DNA from: Paraburkholderia antibiotica
Lineage (GTDB): Bacteria > Pseudomonadota > Gammaproteobacteria > Burkholderiales > Burkholderiaceae
Length of the DNA stretch: 64,000 nt
Direction of reading: 5' to 3'
Assembly: GCF_012927125.1 (NCBI RefSeq)
Contig: NZ_JABBFZ010000004.1
Location: 362,477 to 426,476 of the forward strand
Both the position numbers and the translations under genes were made by a program. This document shows positions 1-9,835 of this stretch, in pieces. Within the stretch, counting starts at the first letter, position 1, and the number at the start of each line of letters is the position of its first letter. Below the pieces are notes generated by a model. The model was not told the DNA's origin and ran no database searches. It was given only the letters and a program-made list of their open reading frames with translations.

Positions 1-590
1 TCGAGACGCTCGATGACCGGGAACATTTCGAGGATGTGCTGCTTCTGGTCGAGCTTGAGCGGCAGATGCGCGGCGATCGTGTCGGCCAGACGGCCAGCCT
101 CGTCGATACCCGACAGCGACGTCAGGATCTCCGGCGGGATCTTCTTGTTCAGCTTCACATACTGGTCGAACTGCGACACGATCGCGCGACGCAGCGCTTC
201 GGTTTCAGCGCTGTCGGCGTGGTCGGGTTCGAGCGGCATGACTTCGCACGAGAACTGCGTTTCCTGTTCTTCGATGGAAAGCGTCTTCGCGCGTTGCAAG
301 CCTTCGACGAGCACCTTCACGGTACCGTCGGGCAGCTTCAGCATCTGCAGGATGTTGGCGATACACCCTACTTCGTACATGTCCTTTTCGGTCGGCTCAT
401 CTTTCGCAGCCGTTTTCTGGGCGACGAGCATGATGTGCTTGCCGCCTTCCATCGCTGCTTCGAGAGCCTTGATCGACTTCGGGCGGCCTACGAAGAGCGG
501 AATCACCATGTGCGGGAAGACGACTACGTCGCGCAGCGGGAGCAGCGGCAGCGTAATGCGTTCCGGCGGAAGGAGTTGGGTTCCTGACAT
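1..590 (-). CDS. lon: Lon ATP-dependent protease, N-terminal part (cut by window edge)
   Basis: Only the first ~196 codons are inside the window. The protein begins MSGTQLLPPERITLPLLPLR, the typical start of beta-proteobacterial Lon, and the visible part is the LON substrate-binding domain; the AAA+ and Ser-Lys protease domains lie beyond the left edge. Lon is a cytoplasmic ATP-dependent serine protease for damaged and regulatory proteins. The ATG at 590 is preceded by a purine-rich GGGGAAA, which favours it over the out-of-frame ATG five bases upstream. It follows clpX on the same strand, with a terminator-like hairpin between them, so it probably has its own promoter in the 600-735 gap. Family call is sure; completeness cannot be judged. 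Confidence 0.95.
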   Translation of the reverse strand, partial: MSGTQLLPPERITLPLLPLRDVVVFPHMVIPLFVGRPKSIKALEAAMEGGKHIMLVAQKTAAKDEPTEKDMYEVGCIANILQMLKLPDGTVKVLVEGLQRAKTLSIEEQETQFSCEVMPLEPDHADSAETEALRRAIVSQFDQYVKLNKKIPPEILTSLSGIDEAGRLADTIAAHLPLKLDQKQHILEMFPVIERL

Positions 591-736
591 TTCATTTCCC
601 CATGAGTGGAATCAGTTCGTTCGATAGGTAAGGCCAGCAGAAAATATTGCAAGCCTTCGCGTGTGGGAAAAGTTCAATGACTCCGAAGGTTCAGTGACTC
701 CATAGTGAAAACAACCAAACTGATCACACGATAAAC

Positions 737-773
737 GAAAAAGCCGTTCACGTCGCCATGAACGGCCTTTTTT
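737..773 (-). terminator. Rho-independent terminator after clpX
   Basis: An inverted repeat (gccgttca / tgaacggc at 743-750 and 759-766) is flanked by an A-run on the left and a T-run on the right. It can act in both directions, but it sits just after the clpX stop and ahead of lon, so it most likely ends clpX transcription on the minus strand. Confidence 0.75.
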
Positions 774-790
774 GCAGAATCCGAAGCCGA

Positions 791-2062
791 TCAGTTCGAA
801 CCCGCGACCTTCGGCGCGTCTTCGTAGATCAGCAGCGGTTTGCCGTCGCCGTCGATGACGTTGTCGTCGATGATGACCTTGCTGACGCCTTTCATTTGCG
901 GCAGGTCATACATCACTTCGAGCAACGCCTGTTCCAGAATCGAGCGCAGGCCCCGCGCACCGGTCTTGCGGCGAATCGCCTTGCGAGCGACAGCCTGCAG
1001 CGCGGCCGGACGGATTTCGAGTTCGACACGCTCCATGTTGAAGAGCTTGTGGTACTGCTTGACCAGCGCGTTCTTCGGTTCGACGAGGATCTTCATGAGC
1101 GCCGCTTCGTCGAGCTTGCCGAGCGTGGCGACCACCGGCAGACGGCCGATCAGTTCCGGAATCAAACCGAACTTGATCAGGTCTTCCGGCTCCACTTCGC
1201 GCAGCACTTCGCCCGCGTCGCGGTCCTGCTTGCTCTTCACGCTCGCGCCGAAGCCGATACCGGTCTTCTCGGTACGATCGACGATAACCTTTTCGAGACC
1301 GTCGAAAGCACCGCCGCAGATGAACAGGATGTTGGTCGTGTCGACCTGGATGAAGTCCTGGTTCGGATGCTTACGACCGCCTTGCGGCGGCACCGACGCC
1401 ATCGTGCCTTCGACCAGCTTCAGCAGCGCCTGCTGCACACCCTCGCCCGACACGTCGCGCGTGATGGACGGGTTGTCGGACTTGCGGCTGATCTTGTCGA
1501 TTTCGTCGATGTAGACAATGCCGCGCTGGGCCTTGTCGACTTCGTAATTACAATTCTGCAGCAGCTTCTGGATAATGTTCTCGACGTCTTCGCCGACATA
1601 GCCGGCTTCCGTCAGCGTGGTTGCATCGGCAATCACGAACGGCACGTTCAGAAGGCGCGCGAGCGTCTGTGCGAGCAGCGTCTTGCCGGAACCGGTCGGG
1701 CCGATCAGCAGGATGTTGCTCTTCGACAGCTCGATTTCGTCCTTCTTGTCGAGATGCTTGAGGCGCTTGTAGTGGTTGTAGACCGCGACCGCGAGGATCT
1801 TCTTCGCGCGTTCCTGACCGATCACGTACTGGTCGAGAATTTCGCGGATTTCCTGCGGAGTCGGCAGGTCGGACTTGGACAAGCCCGCCTCGATACCCGC
1901 GCCTGCAGCTTCGTCGCGGATGATTTCGTTGCACAGGTCGATACATTCATCGCAGATGAACACCGACGGGCCAGCGATCAGTTTCTTGACCTCATGCTGG
2001 CTCTTGCCGCAAAACGAGCAATACAACAGCTTTTCGCTGTTAGACCCTTTCTTGTCCGCCAT
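791..2062 (-). CDS. clpX: ClpX, ATPase subunit of ClpXP protease
   Basis: 423 residues, the normal ClpX length. An N-terminal zinc-binding domain (CSFCGKS...CDEC, residues ~15-41) is followed by an AAA+ module with Walker A GPTGSGKT (~120), Walker B YIDEIDK and the C-terminal small domain. ClpX unfolds tagged substrates and feeds them to ClpP. It lies about 200 bases downstream of clpP on the same strand, the standard clpP-clpX order, and is followed by a terminator and then lon. No irregularities seen. Confidence 0.98.
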   Translation of the reverse strand: MADKKGSNSEKLLYCSFCGKSQHEVKKLIAGPSVFICDECIDLCNEIIRDEAAGAGIEAGLSKSDLPTPQEIREILDQYVIGQERAKKILAVAVYNHYKRLKHLDKKDEIELSKSNILLIGPTGSGKTLLAQTLARLLNVPFVIADATTLTEAGYVGEDVENIIQKLLQNCNYEVDKAQRGIVYIDEIDKISRKSDNPSITRDVSGEGVQQALLKLVEGTMASVPPQGGRKHPNQDFIQVDTTNILFICGGAFDGLEKVIVDRTEKTGIGFGASVKSKQDRDAGEVLREVEPEDLIKFGLIPELIGRLPVVATLGKLDEAALMKILVEPKNALVKQYHKLFNMERVELEIRPAALQAVARKAIRRKTGARGLRSILEQALLEVMYDLPQMKGVSKVIIDDNVIDGDGKPLLIYEDAPKVAGSN

Positions 2063-2259
2063 AGATGTGTGAGCCTCCGGACACTGAATTACATGATACG
2101 CCGTTTGCCCCCGCCTCGCAGTTTGGGCAAGACGGGGCTAGTGAGCAGGATGACGGCGCTTGCCGCAGACGCCCGGACGGATGTTGATGATTTCACAACC
2201 GGCCCGATGGCGGTTTCGCCCCGATTTCGAGCAAAACAGCGGGGCAAAACCGTACCAGA

Positions 2260-2913
2260 TCAAGGACGCTTGTGCGCCACCTGGTCGACGAGGCCATAGG
2301 CTTGCGCGTCGTCGCCGGACATGAAATTGTCACGGTCGGTGTCGCGCGCAATGCGCTCGACGGGCTGACCCGTATGATGTGCAAGCAGATGATTCAGCCG
2401 ATCCTTCAAATACAGGATTTCGCGCGCCTGAATCTCGATGTCCGATGCCTGGCCGCGCGCGCCGCCGAGCGGCTGGTGAATCATCACGCGCGAGTTCGGC
2501 AGCGCGAAACGCTTGCCCTTTGCGCCGGCCGCGAGCAGGAACGCGCCCATGCTTGCCGCGAGACCCATGCACAACGTCGAGACGTCCGGCTTGATGAACT
2601 GCATCGTATCGTAAATCGCCATACCCGCCGACACGGAGCCGCCCGGGCTATTGATATAGAAATAGATGTCCTTGTCCGGATTCTCGCTCTCGAGGAACAG
2701 CATCTGCGCGACCACCAGATTGGCCGTCTGGTCGTTCACTTCGCCCACGAGGAACACGATGCGTTCCTTCAGCAGACGCGAATAAATATCATACGAGCGC
2801 TCGCCCCGGCCGCTCGTTTCCACGACGATCGGCACCAGACCGAGTGCCTGCGCTTCGAGATCCCGGGACGACTGGGAGGTCAACGTGTCCAGCATTTGGG
2901 CGCGAAAGGTCAT
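2260..2913 (-). CDS. clpP: ClpP, proteolytic subunit of Clp protease
   Basis: 217 residues, usual for ClpP. The nucleophilic Ser is in [10 protein letters not shown] and the catalytic His in MIHQPLGG; the Asp lies further on in the conserved D-R-D region. It forms the tetradecameric chamber that works with ClpX encoded next door. The start used ([10 protein letters not shown]) fits the family; an internal Met seven codons in is possible. It lies between tig and clpX, but a very strong terminator separates it from tig, so clpP probably has its own promoter in the ~135-base gap. Confidence 0.98.
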   Translation of the reverse strand: MTFRAQMLDTLTSQSSRDLEAQALGLVPIVVETSGRGERSYDIYSRLLKERIVFLVGEVNDQTANLVVAQMLFLESENPDKDIYFYINSPGGSVSAGMAIYDTMQFIKPDVSTLCMGLAASMGAFLLAAGAKGKRFALPNSRVMIHQPLGGARGQASDIEIQAREILYLKDRLNHLLAHHTGQPVERIARDTDRDNFMSGDDAQAYGLVDQVAHKRP

Positions 2914-3048
2914 GCAATGGATCCTTGTCTGGAAATGTTCTGAATATTAGATGCTGGACACAGGTTGGTGCGGCAAACCCGTATTCAAGAGCCGGTCTCT
3001 CTCGCGCCGCGCGCACCGCGTTCGGTACGCCACGCTTCCTTGCGACAC

Positions 3049-3096
3049 AAAAAAACGGCGTGCCGGCCGTCGGTTGCCCCGACGGCCGGCACGCCG
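3049..3096 (-). terminator. Strong intrinsic terminator after tig
   Basis: A perfect 18-base-pair stem (3056-3073 with 3079-3096) has a 5-base loop and a run of seven A on the plus strand, so seven U in the minus-strand transcript. It starts 13 bases after the tig stop codon and would uncouple tig from clpP. Confidence 0.93.
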
Positions 3097-3108
3097 TTGC
3101 AGCGACGC

Positions 3109-4455
3109 TTATGCTTGCGCCGTTGCGCTTGCCAGCTCTTCGAAGCTCACTTCCTTGTCCGTCACCTTGGCCTTGCCCAGAACGAAATCGACGACGTTGG
3201 CTTCAACGACATACGCTTCCATTTCGGCAAGACGCTGTTGGTTGGAATAATACCAGCGGACGACTTCCTTCGGGTCTTCGTAGCTTTTCGCGAATTCGTC
3301 GACTTCGGCACGAATCTGCTCCGGCTTCGCCTGCAGTTCGTTCGCCTTCACGAGCTCGGCCAGCACGAGGCCCAGCTTGACGCGGCGCTCGGCCTGCTCC
3401 TTGAACATCGCGGCCGGAATCGGCGCGTCCTTCGCGTTCGGCACGCCGCGCTGCTCCAGATCCTGGCGCGCCATCGCGACGAGGCGTTCCTGATCCTGTT
3501 CGATCAGCGCGTTTGGCACGTCGAGTTCCGAAATCTTCAGCAGCGCGTCCATCACCTGATTCTTGACGATGGCTTGCGTGCGGCGCTTCGCTTCACGCTC
3601 GAGGTTGTCCTTGATTTCGGCGCGCATCTTGGTCAGATCGCCGTCTTCGATGCCGAGCGACTTTGCGAATTCACCGTCGACTTCCGGCAGGTGCGCCCAC
3701 TCGATCTTCTTCATCGTGATCGTGAATTGCGCGGTCTTACCAGCCACTTCCTTGCCGTGGTAGTCGTCCGGGAACTTCAGGTCGAATTCCTTCGCTTCGC
3801 CGACCTTCAGGCCCAGCGCCGCTTTTTCAAATTCCGGCAGCATGCGGCCTTCGCCGAGGACGAACGCGAAGTTTTCCGCGCTACCGCCCTGGAACACTTC
3901 ACCGTCGAGCTTGCCGACGAAGTCGACCGTCACGCGATCGCCGTCTTTCGCTGCCGTATCCGCGCCGCCGTCGCCGTGCTCGCCGGCTTCGCCGCGAGCG
4001 TGGAAGTGCACGCGCTGCTTGCGCAGGATGTCCAGCGTGCGGTCGATTTCCGCTTCGCTGATGGTGGTCGTGGTGCGCTCGATTTCAGCCGTGGCGACGT
4101 CGCCCAGCTTCACTTCCGGATACACCTCGAAAGTCGCGTCGAACGCGTAGTCGCCTTCAGCGGCGTCGGCCTTCGGCGCGAAGCTCGGCTGACCTGCAAC
4201 ACGCAGATTTTCGGTGCGGCTGATGTCGAAGAATTCCTTGCCGACCTTGTCGCTCAGCACTTCGGCTTCCACCTGGCCCGAATACTGTTGCGTCACCATT
4301 TTGAGCGGCACCTTGCCCGGGCGGAAACCCGGCATGCGCACGTTCTTCGCGAGTTGGCGGATACGCGAATCCACTTCCTTCTGCACGGCATCCTTCGGCA
4401 GGGAAATCGTCACGCGGCGTTCGAGCTTGCCGAGGTTTTCAACAACGTTAGCCAT
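3109..4455 (-). CDS. tig: Trigger factor, ribosome-associated chaperone and PPIase
   Basis: 448 residues, matching trigger factor. The N-terminal ribosome-binding domain includes the signature region with GFRPGKVP (residues ~44-51). The FKBP-type prolyl isomerase domain begins around residue 170 ([16 protein letters not shown]). The rest is the helical C-terminal chaperone arm. It binds nascent chains at the ribosome exit tunnel. First gene of the tig-clpP-clpX-lon cluster on the minus strand. The upstream ~510 bases to the glycerate kinase gene hold no other gene and should carry divergent promoters. Confidence 0.97.
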   Translation of the reverse strand: MANVVENLGKLERRVTISLPKDAVQKEVDSRIRQLAKNVRMPGFRPGKVPLKMVTQQYSGQVEAEVLSDKVGKEFFDISRTENLRVAGQPSFAPKADAAEGDYAFDATFEVYPEVKLGDVATAEIERTTTTISEAEIDRTLDILRKQRVHFHARGEAGEHGDGGADTAAKDGDRVTVDFVGKLDGEVFQGGSAENFAFVLGEGRMLPEFEKAALGLKVGEAKEFDLKFPDDYHGKEVAGKTAQFTITMKKIEWAHLPEVDGEFAKSLGIEDGDLTKMRAEIKDNLEREAKRRTQAIVKNQVMDALLKISELDVPNALIEQDQERLVAMARQDLEQRGVPNAKDAPIPAAMFKEQAERRVKLGLVLAELVKANELQAKPEQIRAEVDEFAKSYEDPKEVVRWYYSNQQRLAEMEAYVVEANVVDFVLGKAKVTDKEVSFEELASATAQA

Positions 4456-4965
4456 GGCTTCAATCGTCCTAAAATTATTCGAGCGAATCAGTTATCTTCT
4501 CCGTGCCGCCTGTCGATGTCGCTTCGCATCGGCTTGTGCCGATTGCGCCGCTGATTCATCAATCACGCGCCTGCGCCGCGGGCTGGCAGGCTGTCGGCAA
4601 CACGGTTGAGTCCAAAGAGCCGAATATTTTAGCAAACTATTTGCGCGCCTAGCCGGGATTCGATGATTGCATCGAGTTTTACCTGCATTCCAGCCCTTTT
4701 GTGGACCTTTTTCGAGCGGTTTTCGCACTCGCCGGCCGGTTTTCGACGGCTACCGCGATCGCTTCCCGGCCACGCCGAAAACTGCACTCCGCCCATGCAC
4801 CGACGTGCACGAAACCGCTCGCCGCAGCGCGATCCCGCCTATGCCGTTCGACATATTCAGCCACCGCCTCCATGCTGCTAAGCTAACGCACCCGGTCAGG
4901 TCATGGCCGAGCGCATCACCGGCTCTCGCAACCGCTCACAACGACTCAAACTTTTCAGAGACACC

Positions 4966-6123
4966 ATGCCGAATTCGTCGCCCTCGCCCGTCGTCACGCC
5001 CGTCATCGTTATCGCTCCCGATTCATTCAAAGGTTCGCTCAGCGCGGAACAGGTCGCGCAGGCAATCGCGTCCGGCATCCAGCGCGCGTGCCCCAACGCT
5101 AGCGTACGCATCTGTCCGATGGCCGACGGCGGCGAAGGCACCCTCGACGCGATGCTCACGAGCGGCGGCGAACGCCGCAAGCTCACGGTACGCGGCGCGG
5201 CCGGCCCCACGCGCGAAGCGCTTACGGGCCTGCTCGCGGACGGTAGCGCCATTATTGAAACGGCTGAGATCGTCGGCATCACCGACCCGGTCGGCATGGG
5301 CGTGCCGGTCGAGGCGCGCAGCACGCGCGGCATGGGCGAGGCGATTCGCGCGCTGCTCGACGCCGGCGTGCGGCGCTTTTTCGTCGCGCTTGGCGGCAGC
5401 AGCACCAATGACGGCGGCGCGGGCCTGCTCACGGGCCTTGGCCTGAAGTTATTCGACGCACAGGACAACGAGCTCGAAGGCACGCCCGAACAGCTCGCGC
5501 GCGTCGCACGGATCGACGCATCGCAACTCGACACCCGGCTCGCGGATGCGCAGTTCGTCGGCATGTCGGACGTCGACAATCCATTGACCGGCGAGCACGG
5601 CGCGACCGCCGTCTTCGGCCCGCAAAAGGGCGTCAAACCGGAGCAGGTCGCGTCGATCGACGCCGCGCTCGCCCGCTTTGCCGATCTGTTCGAAGCCGCG
5701 CTCGGCCGCAGCGCGCGCACCCAGCCCGGCGCCGGTGCGGCCGGCGGTCTCGGCTTTGCGCTGCACATGCTTGGCGCTCAGTTCGAGCCGGGCGCCGAAA
5801 CCGTCGCCCGGCAGATCGGTCTCGACGCCGCGCTTGCGGGCGCCGACTGGCTGATCACCGGCGAAGGCCGCTCCGACGTGCAAACGTTGCACGGCAAAGC
5901 GCCGTTCATTGCCTGCGCGCACGCGCGAGCCGCGGGCGTACCCGCCACGCTGCTGTCGGGCGCCGTCGACCCCGCCGCGCTGCCCCGTCTCGCCGAATAT
6001 TTCAGCGGCTGTTTCTCGCCCGCGCCCGGCCCCATAACGCTCGACGTCGCGATTCGCGACGCGGCGCGCCTGCTCGCCAACGAGGCCGAACAGCTGACCC
6101 GCCTGAAATATGGCGTGCGTTGA
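4966..6123 (+). CDS. Glycerate kinase (GarK/GlxK family)
   Basis: 385 residues from the ATG at 4966. The reading frame extends 21 codons upstream, but homologous sequence begins at the IVIAPDSFKGSLSA motif, so the internal Met (MPNSSPSP) is the likely start. Motifs include MADGGEGT (~46), GGSSTNDGGAG and the C-terminal TGEGRSDVQT. This family phosphorylates D-glycerate with ATP and connects glyoxylate or aldarate breakdown to lower glycolysis. No pathway neighbours are present. The downstream MarR gene follows by 58 bases on the same strand, and co-transcription is possible. Confidence 0.9.
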   Translation: MPNSSPSPVVTPVIVIAPDSFKGSLSAEQVAQAIASGIQRACPNASVRICPMADGGEGTLDAMLTSGGERRKLTVRGAAGPTREALTGLLADGSAIIETAEIVGITDPVGMGVPVEARSTRGMGEAIRALLDAGVRRFFVALGGSSTNDGGAGLLTGLGLKLFDAQDNELEGTPEQLARVARIDASQLDTRLADAQFVGMSDVDNPLTGEHGATAVFGPQKGVKPEQVASIDAALARFADLFEAALGRSARTQPGAGAAGGLGFALHMLGAQFEPGAETVARQIGLDAALAGADWLITGEGRSDVQTLHGKAPFIACAHARAAGVPATLLSGAVDPAALPRLAEYFSGCFSPAPGPITLDVAIRDAARLLANEAEQLTRLKYGVR

Positions 6124-6181
6124 CCCGCGAAACGGGTTGCAGCAACAATCACAGCGCCACGACCGTTCCACTCGTCACGGG

Positions 6182-6640
6182 ATGACCATGAAGGACTCCG
6201 CCAAAGCCGGGCTCGAGCAGTTCCTCACGTACCGTCTGCATGTGCTGAACAAGCTGGCCGAGCGCGGCATCAGCGAGCGTTACGCGGCGAAGCTCGACGT
6301 GACGCTGCCGGAGGCGCGGGTGATTGCGTCGGTGGGATCGTTCGGGCCGTTCTCGATCATGGAACTGGCGCGCCATGCCAATCTCGACAAAAGCCAGGCG
6401 AGCCGCGCGGCTGAGGCGCTGATCCGCCAGGGTCTCGTGCAGCGCGAGCCGAGCGCCGTGGACGGTCGCGTGGTGCTGGTGTCGCTCACGCAGGAAGGAC
6501 GTGCGCTGTACCGGAAAGTGATGCCGATCGCGCGCAAGTGGAACAGCGACATGTTCGACTGTCTCGACGACGACGAAAAAGCCGCGTTCGGCGCCGCCCT
6601 CGACAGGATCATCGACACGATCAACGCACGGGGTTCGTGA
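6182..6640 (+). CDS. MarR-family transcriptional regulator
   Basis: 152 residues from MTMKDSAKAG. A winged-helix DNA-binding domain is clear: a helix-turn-helix around residues 50-80 (SIMELARHANLDKSQASRAAEAL) followed by a wing with the conserved DGRVVLVSLTQEGR (MarR D-x-R motif). It likely acts as a dimeric repressor responding to small molecules. The start could be either Met at 6182 or 6188; the longer frame from 6110 overlaps the end of the glycerate kinase gene. Target genes are not indicated by the sequence; the preceding kinase is one candidate. Confidence 0.9.
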   Translation: MTMKDSAKAGLEQFLTYRLHVLNKLAERGISERYAAKLDVTLPEARVIASVGSFGPFSIMELARHANLDKSQASRAAEALIRQGLVQREPSAVDGRVVLVSLTQEGRALYRKVMPIARKWNSDMFDCLDDDEKAAFGAALDRIIDTINARGS

Positions 6641-6755
6641 CGACCGACATCCTGGACAGGCGCGAAGCCGGCCGTTTCACAGCAACGCGCGTCGCGTGTC
6701 AAAATTGAGCATCGGCCAACGCGCCTTGACTCCCTTTATCATCCAGGAAGCTTCT

Positions 6756-7043
6756 GTGGACATCAACAAACAGCTCGCGGCACTCACCGCATCGGAACTC
6801 CAGACCGCCGGCGCGAGCCAGGCGACGGCGATCGCGGTCAGCGTCGTGCTGCGTCATCTTCGTTCGCCGGAACTGGCGAAGCTGCTGTCGTCGGCATTCG
6901 AGAACCATCAGGCGGTCATGCTGCAAACGCCGTGGCCGGACCAGATGCTGCAGGCATTCGAATCGACGCGTCGCTTCCTCGAAGGCGCTGTGCAGGCTGA
7001 ATTGCCGGGTTCGCAGGAACAGGCGGGAACGCCGGGCGCCTGA
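6756..7043 (+). CDS. Small conserved protein of unknown function
   Basis: 95 residues if started at GTG 6756 (VDINKQLAALTASEL). The open frame reaches back to another GTG at 6696, but that stretch reads as non-coding. The protein is small, predicted largely helical, with no signal peptide or membrane segment. I do not recognise a named family. It lies between the MarR gene and tRNA-Leu and ends before a bidirectional terminator at 7187-7226. GC and codon use match the core genome, which supports a real gene. Confidence 0.6.
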   Translation: MDINKQLAALTASELQTAGASQATAIAVSVVLRHLRSPELAKLLSSAFENHQAVMLQTPWPDQMLQAFESTRRFLEGAVQAELPGSQEQAGTPGA

Positions 7044-7186
7044 GCCGCGCGTCGGCCGCGCCATCCACTCGTTGACGCTTCGTTGAGACTTTATATGGCG
7101 GCTTCGAGTTTGGGCGGGAGCCGCGGCCGGGCATAGCGGGCCGCGAGCCCGCTGGCCCGACAACCGCCCAGAAAAACGCCCAAAAA

Positions 7187-7226
7187 CAAAAACCCCGTCG
7201 GTCCAAAGACTCGACGGGGTTTTTCT
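7187..7226. terminator. Bidirectional intrinsic terminator
   Basis: The stem accccgtcg / cgacggggt (7192-7200 with 7212-7220) has A-rich left and T-rich right flanks. It sits between the plus-strand gene ending at 7043 and the minus-strand tRNA-Leu, so it can end transcription from both sides. Confidence 0.8.
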
Positions 7227-7241
7227 TTACCGCTCAATACA

Positions 7242-7328
7242 TGGTGCGAGGGAGGGGACTCGAACCCCTACACCCTTGCGGGCGTCAGGACCTAAACCTG
7301 GTGCGTCTACCAATTTCGCCACCCTCGC
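7242..7328 (-). tRNA. tRNA-Leu (anticodon UAG)
   Basis: On the minus strand the sequence starts GCGAGGGTGGCGAAATTGGT and ends with the pairing acceptor strand CCCTCGC, then A and encoded CCA. The anticodon loop reads TTTAGGT, so the anticodon is TAG. A long variable arm (about 15 bases, CGCCCGCAAGGGTG region) and the T loop GGTTCGAGTCC are present, as expected of a class II leucine tRNA. A terminator lies immediately downstream. Confidence 0.97.
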
Positions 7329-7577
7329 AGCCGGGCATGTTGTGTGGGCGTCATACCCGCATACCCGATGTCCTGTCCGTTTCCGGGCACGCAATTTACG
7401 TGCGCCCGAAAGCGTAAGCGCGAGATTCTAACCGATTGATTCGCGCTTGTCTGCACCTGCCGATATCTGCGCGAGCGGCGCCGATGCTACAATTTTCGGC
7501 TCCGCGCGAAGGCGCCCCGGCAAACGCCGCGCGCCCCTCTCGTCCGTCTCGCCCGCCCTTCCCCACATACCAAACCC

Positions 7578-8435
7578 GTGAATTTCGACGACTATTGCCA
7601 GCAAAAAGCGGCACCGCCCGGATCGAGCACCTACTATGCGTTGCGCCAGGCGCGCGCTGCCAGTCAGCCGCTGTTGACCGCGCTGTTCGCGCTGCGTCGC
7701 GAGTTCGAGGAAACGGTCAAGGAAACGAGCGATCCCGCGGTGGGCCGCACCAAGCTCGCGTGGTGGCAAAAGGAAATCGCCGCGCTGGCCACGGGGTCGC
7801 CGTCGCATCCGGTATCGAAGGCGCTCGCGGCTTATCTGCCGAACGTCCAGGCCGAGTATCCCGCGTTGCAGGCGCTGCTCGTCGGGTTCGAAATGGATCT
7901 CGACCAGGCGCGCTATCTCGACTATCCGAATCTGCAGCGCTATGTGCGCGGCGTCGGCGGCAATTTCGCGGCACTCGTTTCCCGCGCGGCAACAAACGCC
8001 ACGAACAATGGCCACGGCCACGCAACCGATGGCTCCGCACCCGCGCCGGAATGGACCGCGCCACTCGGCGAAGCGCTGATGCTTGCGCAGTTCGTCGCCG
8101 AAACCGGCAACGATGCGCGTCACGGCCGCATCTACATTCCGATCGACGAAATGCAGCGCTTCAACGTCACCGCCGCCGATCTGATCAATCGCAAATACAC
8201 CGACGCGTTCACCGAACTGATGCGCTTCGAGACGCAGCGCGCACGCGCCGCGCTGCAGACCGCACTGGCAGCGGTGCCAACGAACGCGCGACGCACCCAG
8301 CGCACGCTGCTCGCACTCGCGGCGCTCTCGCTGGCCTTGCTCGATGAAATCGAGCGGGACGGCTACCACGTGCTGCATCAACGCATTTCATTGACACCGA
8401 TCCGCAAGCTGTGGATCGCGTGGCGCGCGAAATAG
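7578..8435 (+). CDS. Squalene/phytoene synthase-family protein, atypical first metal motif
   Basis: 285 residues with the fold signature of trans-isoprenyl diphosphate synthases of the squalene/phytoene class (FALRREFEE..., RTKLAWWQKE, and NDARHGRIYIPIDE around residue 190). The first Asp-rich motif, normally DxxxD, here reads E-E-T-V-K-E (about residues 44-49), and the RDVxED-type second motif keeps only part of its acids. It may be a hopanoid-type enzyme (HpnC/HpnD relatives) or a non-catalytic member such as the NDUFAF6-like group. No hopanoid genes are nearby. The start MNFDDYCQQK is well placed after a GC-rich leader. Confidence 0.75.
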   Translation: MNFDDYCQQKAAPPGSSTYYALRQARAASQPLLTALFALRREFEETVKETSDPAVGRTKLAWWQKEIAALATGSPSHPVSKALAAYLPNVQAEYPALQALLVGFEMDLDQARYLDYPNLQRYVRGVGGNFAALVSRAATNATNNGHGHATDGSAPAPEWTAPLGEALMLAQFVAETGNDARHGRIYIPIDEMQRFNVTAADLINRKYTDAFTELMRFETQRARAALQTALAAVPTNARRTQRTLLALAALSLALLDEIERDGYHVLHQRISLTPIRKLWIAWRAK

Positions 8436-8519
8436 AAAGAATAGGCGCATCACACGTAGCAGAAGATGCGCGGAGCATCGCGCGAACATACGAACGCGAC
8501 CACTCACCGCCGCAAGCAT

Positions 8520-9749
8520 TCACACGCGCAGCAACGGCAGCGGCTCGAAGCGCTGCTGCAGGATCGCCGACGCGTCGAGCCCCCACCACGGTCCCAGCAC
8601 CGTCGCGTAAAGCCGCCGAAAATCCACGCCGACCGGCAGGTTGCCATTGCCGTCGAGCCGCGTCAGCACCGGCGGCACGCCATACAGGCCACCGCGCACA
8701 CGCCCGCCCGTCACGAAATGCGGCGCCACCGTACCGTGATCGGTGCCATTACTCTGGTTCTCGCGTGGACGACGCCCGAACTCCGCGTACGTCATGACGA
8801 GCGTATTGTCCCAGCGGCCCAGTTCGGTGAGCGCCGACTGCAATGCCGCCAGCCCCTGCGCAAACTGTTTGAGCAACGCCGCCTGCTGACCCGGCTGGTT
8901 CTGGTGCGTATCGAAGCTATTCAGCGTCAGCCGGATCACGGCCACGCCCTGCCCGCTCGACGGCCGATGCTGGCGCGTATCGGACGCGGCCAGCACCTGC
9001 ATCGCGGTTCTGATCGAGCTGCCAAAAGCGCCGCCCGGAAACGCGGTCTGCAATTGCGGCTGGCCGGGCGTGGGACACAGCCGGTCGGCCGCTTTCACGA
9101 TGTCGTTCTCGACGTCGAGAATATGCGCGAGCGCCGGATTGCGTTGCTGCAGCGACACCGACGTCGCGAGCCGCGCCGCGCTGACGAACTGCGCGGGATT
9201 GACGAGCGCGATCGCCCGCGCGCCGTTCGCGAGCGGCCCCATCTCGGCGCTGCCGATCACCACGCCGTCGGCGGCGAAACCGGCGGGCACCGGCCGCATC
9301 GCGAACGCGCGCGTGAGCCAGCCGTCGCGCAGATATTGATCGGCACGCGACGCGGTATCCCAGATCTCGATGGAACGGAAATGCGACAGGTTCGGTTGCG
9401 CGTAGCTCACGCCCTGCACGATCGCGAGTTGCCGGCTGTGCCACAGCGGCAGCAACGGCTGCAACGCGGGATGCAGCGCGGTGCGCTCGTCGAGCTGGAT
9501 CGCCTGCTCGCGCTGGATGCCGATGTTTTTACGCAGCGCGTAGTAGGTTGGATCGGCGAACGGGATCACGGTGTTCAAGCCGTCGTTGCCGCCCTTCAGT
9601 TCGATCAGGATCAGCAGATTGTCGTAGCCGCGACCTGACGCAAGCAACGCGTTCGATACGCGCGGCGCGTCCTGCGCGCCGGCCACGCGAGGCCACCATA
9701 GCGATGCGCCGGCGGCCGCGCTCATCGAAAGAAAGCTGCGTCGTTTCAT
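8520..9749 (-). CDS. DUF1501 protein with twin-arginine signal
   Basis: 409 residues. The N-terminus KRRSFLSMSAAAGASLWW is a good twin-arginine export signal with cleavage probably after VAGA (~25), so the folded protein is exported by Tat. The body matches the DUF1501 family, distantly related to the alkaline phosphatase/sulfatase superfamily (LLILIELKGGNDGLNTVIPF, HFRSIEIWDTAS, TYAEFGRRPRENQSNGTDHG). Function is not established. It lies 86 bases downstream of the DUF1800 gene on the same strand; the two families are commonly adjacent, so an operon and a joint role are likely. Confidence 0.88.
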   Translation of the reverse strand: MKRRSFLSMSAAAGASLWWPRVAGAQDAPRVSNALLASGRGYDNLLILIELKGGNDGLNTVIPFADPTYYALRKNIGIQREQAIQLDERTALHPALQPLLPLWHSRQLAIVQGVSYAQPNLSHFRSIEIWDTASRADQYLRDGWLTRAFAMRPVPAGFAADGVVIGSAEMGPLANGARAIALVNPAQFVSAARLATSVSLQQRNPALAHILDVENDIVKAADRLCPTPGQPQLQTAFPGGAFGSSIRTAMQVLAASDTRQHRPSSGQGVAVIRLTLNSFDTHQNQPGQQAALLKQFAQGLAALQSALTELGRWDNTLVMTYAEFGRRPRENQSNGTDHGTVAPHFVTGGRVRGGLYGVPPVLTRLDGNGNLPVGVDFRRLYATVLGPWWGLDASAILQQRFEPLPLLRV

Positions 9750-9835
9750 GCTGTTCCTCGTGGTGATAAGGCCGGCGCGTGGGCTGTCGCCATCGCGCAG
9801 CGCGGATCGGGTATCACGTATCGCCGCCGCGCGGG

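Noticed and set aside
600..735. A heat-shock (sigma-32) promoter ahead of lon
   Set aside because: I looked for a CTTGAAA / CCCCAT pair at proper spacing and found no convincing match, though heat control of lon is known in other proteobacteria.
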